This document shows, in pieces, positions 1 to 6,792 of a stretch of DNA of 64,000 bases. The number at the start of each line of letters is the position of its first letter. The stretch's first letter is position 1. The notes under the pieces are model-generated. The model made no database searches and was not told the DNA's origin. It saw nothing but the letters and a program-made list of their open reading frames with translations. A program made the position numbers and the translations under genes. Origin of the DNA: Anaerolineae bacterium (GTDB lineage: Bacteria; Chloroflexota; Anaerolineae; 4572-78; J111); the NCBI GenBank assembly GCA_023151115.1, contig JAKLJP010000026.1, positions 1-64,000 of the forward strand, read 5' to 3'.

Positions 1-20
1 TTCATAACCAGCCAAAATTT

Positions 21-111
21 GAACGCAGATGACGCAGATTCAACTGATTTTCGCTGATTTTTTATAAATTTTTCTGCACCAATCTGCGTTTATCGGCGTT
101 TATCTGCGTTC
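21..111. repeat. palindromic intergenic repeat (acgcagat family), copy 1
   Basis: The two arms are built from short units containing ACGCAGAT/ATCTGCGT, with an AT-rich middle, so the transcript would fold into a long imperfect hairpin. A relative with the same arm units lies at 28417-28519, and a similar design is at 63511-63589. No gene is visible in bases 1-351 apart from this and the next repeat. Confidence 0.6.
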
Positions 112-137
112 TATTTAAAAAGTGCAAAGGTAGTGAA

Positions 138-203
138 CGTAGTTTAGCCCCTTGTGGGCGGGCACAAGGCCCTATGCTACGGCCTTATTTGAAAGGTATT
201 GGG
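138..203. repeat. REP-like palindromic repeat, copy 1 of 3
   Basis: The core has inverted arms around GTGGGCGGGCAC. Its reverse complement matches 39783-39865 over about 66 bp with only a few differences, and the core recurs at 61284-61330. This copy keeps only one outer arm. Confidence 0.7.
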
Positions 204-351
204 GTAAGGGTTCGTTTGAAACTCCCACACTGAGCAGCACGATAAGATTTTGGGGATTTCTCCCTACGGTCGAAACCTATCCCACCCCTTCGGGTGCGCC
301 GAAGGGCGTGAGCTTGCCGAAGGATGACATACCTGAACAGATACGAATTCC

Positions 352-1323
352 TCACGCTTGTATTTTAGGTAACTGAACAGGAGTGAGACCCGCTTCGATT
401 TGAGCGCGGCGGGGTTCCAAAAACGGCGGCAGGGCCAGCCGCTCACCCAAATGCTCAGCCGGTTCGTCGGTGGCGAAACCCGGCCCATCGGTCGCAATTT
501 CAAAGAGGATACCACCGGGAATACGAAAGTAAAGCGACTGGAAGTAGTAACGATCCACCAACCCCGAAGTTCGCAGACCAGAACGATGCAGCCGTTCCAT
601 CCACGCAATTTGTTCGTCGCCGTTGGGTGTTCGGAAGGCAATATGATGAACTCCACCTATACCGAGCTGCCCAAAAGGTGGATGCGTTTGCTCAACCACA
701 TAAAGCTCTTTCCCTGCCCCGCCCTGGTCAAGCGCAAAAACGACCATCCGTTCGCCGAAGTGGTTGGCCGAAGCGATCTCAGTAACGGCCTGATATCCCA
801 TAATTTCAGTTAGAACAAATGCCGTTGGTTTTAGCTGCGGCACAATGAGCGTAGAAGCGAATAGTCCCCGAATCGCGTACTGCGCCGGCACCGGACTCTT
901 GGACCAAGGTGTTCCACCCAGAGCGCCGCCATCATCAACCAGGGCAAGTTCCTGCCCTTCCGGGTCGGTCAAATAGAGCACTGCCCGTCCGTTAAAGTCA
1001 GTAATGCCTTGATGGACAACTCCACGCTGGTCCAAACGTTCCGACCACCACTCCAACGCCGCCAGGCTCGGCACACGCAGCCAGGTTTTGGCAATGCTGC
1101 CCGGCCCATTCCGATTAGACCCCAAACGAGGCCATTCAAAAAAGGTCAGTTCGGTCCCCGGATGACCAACCTCATCCCCATAGAAAAGATGATAAGCCGA
1201 CACATCATCTTGATTGACCGTCTTTTTGACCAGACGCATCCCCAGCACCTGGGTATAAAAATTCACGTTGGCCTGGGCTTGACCTGTCACCGCGGTGACG
1301 TGATGTAAACCGTGCAACTCCAT
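352..1323 (-). CDS. VOC-family ring-cleaving dioxygenase (MhqO-like)
   Basis: The 323-residue protein is two vicinal-oxygen-chelate (glyoxalase/extradiol dioxygenase) units in tandem. The first begins with LHGLHHVTAVTG (about residues 3-130). The second has GGVHHIAFRTPNG and ends near FEIATDGPGF (about 150-285). The His and Glu in these motifs are where the family binds its metal. Length and the opening segment fit the MhqO/ring-cleaving dioxygenase group, which degrades hydroquinone- or catechol-like compounds; the substrate here is unknown. ATG is preceded by a strong AGGAGGATC ribosome site. It is transcribed alone, away from the par module. Confidence 0.85.
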   Translation of the reverse strand: MELHGLHHVTAVTGQAQANVNFYTQVLGMRLVKKTVNQDDVSAYHLFYGDEVGHPGTELTFFEWPRLGSNRNGPGSIAKTWLRVPSLAALEWWSERLDQRGVVHQGITDFNGRAVLYLTDPEGQELALVDDGGALGGTPWSKSPVPAQYAIRGLFASTLIVPQLKPTAFVLTEIMGYQAVTEIASANHFGERMVVFALDQGGAGKELYVVEQTHPPFGQLGIGGVHHIAFRTPNGDEQIAWMERLHRSGLRTSGLVDRYYFQSLYFRIPGGILFEIATDGPGFATDEPAEHLGERLALPPFLEPRRAQIEAGLTPVQLPKIQA

Positions 1324-1569
1324 GATTGATCCTCCTAACTAAAAATTTAGTGAGATAAAATTATACCTCGATTTCTCTCTTTAGATAGACAAAAGTTAGC
1401 ATTTTTGAGACATAACAAATTGACATAAAACAAGTGTCAAATGTGAAACGCTAAACACGGTTTATTCCGATTTACTAACACGATTCTTTTTATAAACTTC
1501 ACTCCTTTTTAACTGCCGCTTTCAACTTTAACAAGATGACATAAAGTTCTACTTTTTCGAAAGTTCTGC

Positions 1570-1575
1570 TATAAT
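1570..1575 (+). promoter_or_regulatory. putative -10 box of parB1
   Basis: TATAAT sits about 30 bp before the parB1 start. No good -35 is seen, but AAGTTCT occurs twice 17 bp apart just upstream (1544-1550 and 1561-1567), one copy in the spacer, and may be an operator. The leader would be only about 24 nt and lacks a clear Shine-Dalgarno site. Confidence 0.4.
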
Positions 1576-1605
1576 TCTCAGTATATTCCAAAATGGTTGC
1601 ATCCT

Positions 1606-2907
1606 GTGGCTAAGCGAAAATCTGGTTTGCGTAACGTGGTCTCTTTAAATCAAGGAGATATATTGGAACAAACTGTTGCACCCCTGGGGTCCATCCTGCC
1701 CGATCAGGGCCAACCCCGAAGGCTGCTTCCCGACGATTTAATTATCGCTGTTACGCAGGGAAGTTTATCCCCCACCACTGCTATGGAGGAATGGCTGCGG
1801 CGGGCCGAAAGTGATATGGCCGAAGCCGCTTTACGACAAAATGTTCGCGAGCTGAAACGCCTGGCCGACAGTATTGCTCAACATGGTCTCATTAGCCCCA
1901 TTTCTGTGCGTCTCCCCGGTTCTGATGAAACAGTTCCTTCGGGCATCACTTATTTGATCGTTACCGGCGAACGTCGCTACTGGGCCCACGTTTACTTGCT
2001 CAGTCAAGGCCGGCAAATTCAGGCTGGACAGACTGTTACCAATCCTAATGAAATAAAAGTTACACTAGCACCTCCAGGTATTAGTATTAGAGCTTATCAA
2101 CTTATTGAGAATTTGTTACGTGAAGACCTTAATGCCATTGAGCGGGCACAAGGGATGTGGGCGTTGCGTTATGAATTATCGGGGGTGAACTATAGTTTAC
2201 CCCCTTTTGCTCAGGTAGAAACAGAAGACGATAGTTCACCACCCTCCTCTGAAACTAAGGTGAACTATAGTTCACCTCAACTTGTACCCTGGGCCAGAGT
2301 TGAGGAAGCATTGGGCATCTCCAAACGCTATCGGATTTTTGTTACATCCGTTCTTAATTTAAGCGAAGCCGCTCAAGCTCTGGTTGCTGGACACAACTTA
2401 GCCGAAATGACCATTCGGCCTATTACGCAAAAACTTAAAAGCAAACCAGATTTACAACTCAAGGCTTTAGAACAATTAATCGAATGGCAAAACAATGAAG
2501 AAGAAGAAAGTTCGGGACAACCCATTGTTACTTCAATTAAAGAATTTGTTGATAAATTACTTATTGATGAATTAGTTCAAACCGAAGCGCAAACCCCTGA
2601 ACCGACACCGCCCAAACGTTCCCGCTCAGTCTCGTCCGCGCCGGTGATTCGCTTTCGCGATAAGGTACGTGAAACGTTGGACTTTCTAAACCGCCTAAAA
2701 AAGACTGACCGGGTTGAGTTAGCCAGAGCTTTGCAACGGGGCGACTATACGGATGTAATGATTGATTTACGCATTTTACGTGATCAGATTGATGCCATTC
2801 TGAGCACTGCTTCAGAATCCGCAGAGCTAACGATTACGTCGCCCCTGTTATCTCCTCCCACCTCGGACGAAACTGCCTCAACTGAGCCAGACCTTTCAGA
2901 GAATTAG
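1606..2907 (+). CDS. ParB-like partition protein 1 with palindrome-encoding linker
   Basis: A 433-residue ParB-family CTPase/clamp protein. The N-terminal ParB domain covers roughly residues 20-185, with a QPRRLLP segment and the CTP-binding-type motif GERRYWA. Next comes the ENLLREDLNAIERAQGMWALRYEL helix, split by a short linker from a helix-turn-helix (SKRYRIFVTSVLNL, about 240-290) and a C-terminal part. It is homologous along its whole length to the protein at 4266-5516. The GTG start at 1606 is chosen because it gives MAKRK, matching MAKKK of that paralogue; a TTG at 1597 is the alternative. Linker residues 193-224 (VNYSLP, DDSSPP, VNYSSP) are encoded by palindromic DNA. It is not next to parA, so it may be a second loader or a regulator. 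Confidence 0.85.
   Translation: MAKRKSGLRNVVSLNQGDILEQTVAPLGSILPDQGQPRRLLPDDLIIAVTQGSLSPTTAMEEWLRRAESDMAEAALRQNVRELKRLADSIAQHGLISPISVRLPGSDETVPSGITYLIVTGERRYWAHVYLLSQGRQIQAGQTVTNPNEIKVTLAPPGISIRAYQLIENLLREDLNAIERAQGMWALRYELSGVNYSLPPFAQVETEDDSSPPSSETKVNYSSPQLVPWARVEEALGISKRYRIFVTSVLNLSEAAQALVAGHNLAEMTIRPITQKLKSKPDLQLKALEQLIEWQNNEEEESSGQPIVTSIKEFVDKLLIDELVQTEAQTPEPTPPKRSRSVSSAPVIRFRDKVRETLDFLNRLKKTDRVELARALQRGDYTDVMIDLRILRDQIDAILSTASESAELTITSPLLSPPTSDETASTEPDLSEN
2181..2204. promoter_or_regulatory. parS-like palindrome inside parB1, site 1
   Basis: A 24-bp dyad centred on TATA: five G, TGAAC, TATA, GTTTA, five C, with one mismatched pair. Its 18-bp core GGTGAACTATAGTTTACC differs by one base from the perfect site at 2259-2276. 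It lies in the linker codons between the ParB domain and the helix-turn-helix. Function as a ParB binding site is inferred. Confidence 0.55.
2259..2276. promoter_or_regulatory. parS-like palindrome inside parB1, site 2 (perfect)
   Basis: GGTGAACTATAGTTCACC is a perfect 18-bp palindrome, 75 bp downstream of site 1 and in the same codon phase. A degenerate third copy, conserved only in the right half (ATAGTTCACC), lies at 2223-2240. The equivalent place in parB2 carries the same arms. Confidence 0.6.
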
Positions 2908-2948
2908 CAAGACAATTTTATCTCTAGTACACTTGGGTGGAAGTAAGT

Positions 2949-3020
2949 TTACAGTTTGTAGTGGCGACTTTAGTCGCTTAACTTGCCCAACACGACTAAA
3001 GTCGTTACTACAACCTGTAA
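2949..3020. repeat. long hairpin element between parB1 and parA
   Basis: Two 28-bp arms (2949-2976 and 2993-3020) are inverted copies with about 25 matching positions, separated by 16 bp. It could be a MITE-type element or act as a terminator for parB1, although no T-run follows. The rest of 2908-3469 shows no gene. A TATAAT at 3303-3308 is a weak candidate -10 for parA. Confidence 0.55.
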
Positions 3021-3469
3021 GGTCATTTATGCCGCGATGTACTAGTCTAATGACAGCTTCTTTAAGCGACCCAGTTCCTGCCACTTTCGTCCGCTGCTAT
3101 CACGATTTGACATTCTTCAGTTCCCCTGGAGCGCTGTTCTCCTTTTGATGCAACAGTACGCTGCTGGTTCAAACCCTGCTTTTGGGAGAGTTTTTAGTAA
3201 TCGCGGCGCAATCCGTAAAATACAGATACGGAAGATGCCTTTCTAAAGCCCTCTTCTTTCCAAACTTGAACTCAATTATACAGATTTTGGGAGAAATGGT
3301 AGTATAATAAAATGAGGGGTGTAGGCCACTCGGAACGAACTGGTGCTTCACAAACTGAAAAGTCTAGCTCACGCTCCATCGCCTTCCCCCTTTAGTTCAG
3401 GCGAACTGCCTCAATAGGCATTGCTCTGAAGTGGTAGTAGAAGAACAAAACAAGGGAGATTTCCACACA

Positions 3470-4273
3470 ATGACGCGAGTGATTGCCATTGCTAATCAAA
3501 AAGGCGGTACCGGCAAGACGACTACAGCCGTTAACCTGGCGGCCGGACTGGCCCGTGGGGTAGCCAACGGCAAACGAGTGCTGCTGATTGACGCCGATCC
3601 CCAGGCCAACGCCACCGCCGTGTTTTTGGGGGTCGCTTTTGCCGCCGGACCGCGCCAGCCCGGCGCAGATACCGTCTATGAAGTTATCATGGGTAATGTC
3701 GAGGCCGAACAGGTTATTAAAACCGTAAAACTGGACGCCAGCGAGCCAATCCCCGAGGCGTCGCTTGATGTCTTGCCGGCCCATCTGGAGCTGGCCGCCG
3801 CCGAGTTGGAACTGGTGCCTGCTTTTGAACGGGAACGCAAACTGCGGCAGGCCCTGGAACCCATTCTAGATCGTTATCATTTCGTGGTGATTGACTGCCC
3901 GCCCAGCCTGGGTCTACTAACGGTCAACGGTCTGATGGCCGCCAGCGAGGTTATCATTCCAGTCGAACCCGGTTTTTTCCCGCTGATCGGGCTGCGGCTG
4001 TTGCAGCGGACTATTGAAATGGTCAAACGGGCCAACCCGGCCCTGCGCATCAGCGGGGTGATCCCCAGCATGGTTGACCGCACCGCGCTGACCCGCGACA
4101 CCCAAGATCAACTGGCCGAGTCCTTTGGCGAATTGTTACTGCCGACCATCCCCCGCCGGGTCAGCATCGGCGAGGCCCACGCCGCCGGTCAGGATATTTT
4201 TGCCTACGATGGCCGCGGCGAAAGCGCTCGCGCTTTTACCAATTTACTCAAGGAGGTGATTCGCCGTGGCTAA
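3470..4273 (+). CDS. parA: ParA family partition ATPase
   Basis: A 267-residue deviant-Walker ATPase of the ParA/Soj/MinD superfamily that moves or positions DNA with ParB. Visible are the Walker A box KGGTGKTT near residue 11, the DADPQANAT segment, and the Walker B-like VVIDCPPSLG. There is no N-terminal DNA-binding extension, so it is the short (type Ib/Soj-like) form. ATG 3470 follows AAGGGAG; an in-frame GTG 39 bp earlier is less likely. The last 8 bp overlap parB2, which points to translational coupling in one operon. Confidence 0.92.
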   Translation: MTRVIAIANQKGGTGKTTTAVNLAAGLARGVANGKRVLLIDADPQANATAVFLGVAFAAGPRQPGADTVYEVIMGNVEAEQVIKTVKLDASEPIPEASLDVLPAHLELAAAELELVPAFERERKLRQALEPILDRYHFVVIDCPPSLGLLTVNGLMAASEVIIPVEPGFFPLIGLRLLQRTIEMVKRANPALRISGVIPSMVDRTALTRDTQDQLAESFGELLLPTIPRRVSIGEAHAAGQDIFAYDGRGESARAFTNLLKEVIRRG

Positions 4274-5516
4274 AAAGAAAACCAGCCTGAGCCAAACCCT
4301 TTTTGGCCAAATTGACCCTTACGGAATTGCCTCCGAAGAAACAGCCAGTCCGATTTCGGAAGGGCCTCAGCGCACCCTTCCCCTGGAGGAAATCCGGCCC
4401 GACCCCAGCCAGCCACGCCAATTATTACCGTCAGGCTTGAGTGAGGCGTTAGCTGTCGGTCAATTGACCCCTGCCGAAGCCCTGCGTGCCTGGCTGAAAC
4501 AAGCCGAAGAGAGTGAGAACACCGCCTCTCAACGCTCGATCCGCGAGTTGCGCCGCCTGGCGGCTAGTATTGCTCAGCATGGCTTAATCAACCCGATTAC
4601 TGTTCGTCAAGCCCGTGCAGACGAGTCTTTGCCAGCCGGTGTGGGCTATATGATTGTTACCGGAGAACGGCGGTATTGGTCTCACGTGCTGCTCAGCTTG
4701 GAAGGTCGAACGATTCAAGAAGGAGCAGAGGTCTTCGAGCCTGGCCAGATCAAGGTTTTTGTGGTTCAGGCAGGGGTCAGTGTACGCGCTCATCAGCTCA
4801 TCGAAAACCTCATGCGGGAGGATATCAACGCGGTCGAGAAAGCACGCGGCTTGTGGGCGCTACGATATGAACTTTCCGGGGTGAACCATGGTTCACCTTT
4901 GAGCGAAGACTTAGAGAGTACAGAGGTGAACCATAGTTCACCTTCTGGGCCAGCCCTGGCCCCGTGGAGTCAGGTTGAGGCAGTTCTCGACATCTCCAAA
5001 CGGTATCGCATTTTTGTCACCAGCGTCCTGGAATTGGGGACAGAAGCCCAAAACCTGGTGGCTGAACACGGACTTAGTGAACGTGTAATCCGCCCCATCA
5101 CCCAGAAGCTAAAAGGACGTCCTGATTTACAGATCAAGGCGCTGCAACAACTGATCCGCTGGCGTGAAGCTCAAGAAGAAGACGGCGAGGCCAGCCAACC
5201 ACTTGTCGCTTCGACTGAAGCGTTAGTCGCCGAACTGCTACATCAGGCCGGGGCGCAGGATAAGACTGGCCCCACTCCGATGCGTAAATTGCTGCCCGTT
5301 GCCCGCCGCTCGCCCGGAGCAGAACAGTTTCGCAGCAAAGTCCAAAGCGCTTTGCGCTTCTTGAGCAAACTCGAAGAACCTGATCTCATAGATTTGACTC
5401 AAAACCTAGCCACAACGACCCATTATACGGAAGTCGTCGAAGACCTGCGTGATTTGCGTGAGCGGATTGATGCAATTTTGGATGCAGTGATGATATATAG
5501 CAACCAAAGCAAGTAA
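4266..5516 (+). CDS. parB: ParB-like partition protein 2
   Basis: A 416-residue ParB protein, partner of the overlapping ParA. The N-terminal domain contains DPSQPRQLLP (about residues 39-48) and GERRYWS. ENLMREDINAVEKARGLWALRYEL follows, then a linker, the helix-turn-helix SKRYRIFVTSVLEL (about 246-260) and a variable C-terminal region. The GTG start sits 5 nt behind a near-perfect ribosome site, AAGGAGGTGAT, inside the end of parA. Linker residues 205-226 (GVNHGSP and EVNHSSP) are encoded by two palindromes. Compared with housekeeping ParB the protein is longer by about 100 residues. Confidence 0.9.
   Translation: MAKKKTSLSQTLFGQIDPYGIASEETASPISEGPQRTLPLEEIRPDPSQPRQLLPSGLSEALAVGQLTPAEALRAWLKQAEESENTASQRSIRELRRLAASIAQHGLINPITVRQARADESLPAGVGYMIVTGERRYWSHVLLSLEGRTIQEGAEVFEPGQIKVFVVQAGVSVRAHQLIENLMREDINAVEKARGLWALRYELSGVNHGSPLSEDLESTEVNHSSPSGPALAPWSQVEAVLDISKRYRIFVTSVLELGTEAQNLVAEHGLSERVIRPITQKLKGRPDLQIKALQQLIRWREAQEEDGEASQPLVASTEALVAELLHQAGAQDKTGPTPMRKLLPVARRSPGAEQFRSKVQSALRFLSKLEEPDLIDLTQNLATTTHYTEVVEDLRDLRERIDAILDAVMIYSNQSK
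4880..4897. promoter_or_regulatory. parS-like palindrome inside parB2, site 1 (perfect)
   Basis: GGTGAACCATGGTTCACC is a perfect 18-bp palindrome with the same GGTGAAC/GTTCACC arms as the sites in parB1 but a CATG centre. It has the same codon phase and the same place in the protein, between the ParB domain and the helix-turn-helix. Confidence 0.6.
4925..4942. promoter_or_regulatory. parS-like palindrome inside parB2, site 2
   Basis: GGTGAACCATAGTTCACC is a palindrome with one mismatched central pair, 45 bp after site 1 and in the same codon phase. Confidence 0.55.
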
Positions 5517-5595
5517 GCAGTTACAAACAAAACACCCTAAAACGGGCCTGGAATTTACATAATGACAACTTGCCAAAGCGTTAAAAGAGAGTAGA

Positions 5596-6135
5596 ATGGA
5601 GTCAAATCCTTTTTCTGGACAGCTTCTGGACAACGCAAGGCGGCAAAATATGCAGACGACGCGAGAGTTATTGTTAGAGGTTTATCAAGACCTGTACGGC
5701 CCTCAAATCACGTTGGCTAATTTGAGTGAGTTGGCCGGCGACTTGAGCCAAATTGTCGGGCGCAGCCGGCCCTGGACGGGAAAATTTTTGCATAGTATCA
5801 TCAAACAGTATGCCGGCTTCTCAACAAATAAGATACTGACCAAAGCGCTGAATATCCTGGCCGCTCGGCTGGATGGAATGAATGAGATTCAGGCAGCCGC
5901 CCAAGAGATGACCGGCCTGCTCGCTGTGAACGACCTGCCTCCCGGAACGGTAATTCTGGGTATAGCCCGGCGCTGCGCTGCCCCCGGCTGCCCCGTCCGC
6001 TTTGTGCCTACTCACCCGCGCCAAAAGTACCACAGTAAAGCCTGCGCCGCCCTGGTTCGCCAGCAGAAACAGCAGCAATTGGAGACAGCCAAGCAGGAAA
6101 AGTTTCACGATCAACCCAACCAGGTGTCATTATAA
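5596..6135 (+). CDS. small Cys-containing protein of the par-rep module, unknown function
   Basis: 179 residues, not recognised as a named family. The first 110 residues look helical (GRSRPWTGKFLHSIIK then ALNILAARLDG). The C-terminal part has a compact metal-site-like pattern, CAAPGCPVRF then a segment ending KYHSKAC, followed by a basic Gln/Lys tail. The pattern resembles treble-clef/CGNR-like fingers with Cys-Cys-His-Cys ligands. It lies between parB2 (80 bp upstream) and the rep leader, so a DNA- or RNA-binding helper of replication is plausible but unproven. ATG 5650 behind AAGGCGG is an alternative start. Confidence 0.65.
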   Translation: MESNPFSGQLLDNARRQNMQTTRELLLEVYQDLYGPQITLANLSELAGDLSQIVGRSRPWTGKFLHSIIKQYAGFSTNKILTKALNILAARLDGMNEIQAAAQEMTGLLAVNDLPPGTVILGIARRCAAPGCPVRFVPTHPRQKYHSKACAALVRQQKQQQLETAKQEKFHDQPNQVSL

Positions 6136-6178
6136 GGTAAAGCTTACCCGCCGAAAGGCGCATGAGGATTAAATGAAA

Positions 6179-6209
6179 AAGCCGCCGATGCTGCCAACAT
6201 CAGCGGCTT
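6179..6209 (-). terminator. minus-strand hairpin terminator; loop CTGCCAA on plus strand
   Basis: A 12-bp stem (one position forms a G-U pair on the minus strand) encloses the loop UUGGCAG in minus-strand RNA and is followed by TTTTTCATTT. No minus-strand gene lies upstream of it, so it may end an antisense transcript from the rep leader. Its loop matches those of the hairpins at 6490-6637. Confidence 0.55.
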
Positions 6210-6346
6210 GGGGCGGGGCGCAACCCGTCCAAAGAGAATTCAGTTATTTGCAAGCATAACATAAGGTTTATATTTTTGCAAGCATCGGGCCATTATTTTC
6301 GGCGCAAGGGCTGAGTTCTTGGAGGAACCACTTTTAGTGGGGTTGC

Positions 6347-6382
6347 GACGCCTGCCAGTTAGCTGGTAAGGCGTCTTTTTTT
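6347..6382 (+). terminator. rho-independent terminator
   Basis: A GACGCCT/AGGCGTC stem with an inner CCAG/CTGG extension and TTAG loop is followed by seven T. It would insulate the rep leader from transcription of the par operon. Confidence 0.75.
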
Positions 6383-6409
6383 ACCAGCCAACTGTTTAGT
6401 CCGGTTAAG

Positions 6410-6426
6410 CTAAAGGGTAAATTTTT
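6410..6426 (+). repeat. degenerate iteron upstream of rep
   Basis: CTAAAGGGTAAATTTTT matches 14 of 17 positions of the iteron at 9118-9134 (CTAACCGGTAAATTTTC). A Rep-binding autoregulatory site is possible. Confidence 0.35.
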
Positions 6427-6489
6427 ATAGGATGGAAGAAATGATGATTGAATTGACTGACATGAGTTTGAGTCCTTAAAAGACCGACT

Positions 6490-6637
6490 TTCAGGCCCAG
6501 CCTGCCAAGCTGCGCCTGAAGAATACCTATAGCGACACCGCCAATGTCGCTATAAAGCAAAAGAGACTTGTGCCATCAAGTCTCTTATCGCTGTCGGAAT
6601 AATGCTTAGGTTTTGAGTGAGAGTGCCATCTCTCACT
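6490..6637. ncRNA. structured rep leader: four hairpins with shared YTGCCAW loops
   Basis: Four consecutive stem-loops are seen. 6490-6520 has a 12-bp stem with one mismatch and loop CTGCCAA. 6528-6554 has a 10-bp perfect stem and loop CCGCCAA. 6561-6586 has a 10-bp perfect stem and loop TGCCAT. 6616-6637 has an 8-bp perfect stem and loop TGCCAT. Stem sequences differ while loops are conserved, so the loops are probably what is recognised. In minus-strand RNA they read UUGGCAG, UUGGCGG and AUGGCA. They lie 156-300 bp before the rep start. Confidence 0.55.
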
Positions 6638-6698
6638 TGCGTCAGCCCCTTAAGTGGAGAAGGATAGGTTGCGCTTCAGCGCCTCCTTTGTCAAACGC
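6552..6698 (-). ncRNA. putative counter-transcribed RNA antisense to the rep leader
   Basis: Inferred from a consensus minus-strand promoter at 6705-6733 (start near 6698) and a hairpin at 6586-6561 followed on the minus strand by TTTTGCTTTATA, which can act as an intrinsic terminator. The RNA would be about 145 nt with two hairpins, the usual size and shape of plasmid copy-control antisense RNAs. No transcript evidence is available. Confidence 0.4.
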
Positions 6699-6704
6699 AT
6701 CCTT

Positions 6705-6733
6705 ATCATAGCAGGATGTGGATTTTTTGTCAA
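6705..6733 (-). promoter_or_regulatory. consensus promoter antisense to the rep leader
   Basis: On the minus strand: TTGACA (6733-6728), a 17-bp spacer, and TATGAT (6710-6705). An inverted repeat, CATCCT at 6698-6703 and AGGATG at 6713-6718, straddles the -10 and could be an operator. Confidence 0.55.
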
Positions 6734-6792
6734 GGGGCGTCAGCGCTTTTTAAAGTTGCGAGCAGCGCCAATTCTCGCAATCCAGAGGCCGT

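Noticed and set aside
3155..3190. GGTTCAAACCC resembling a tRNA T-arm
   Set aside because: No 5-bp T-stem, anticodon arm or acceptor stem can be built around it.
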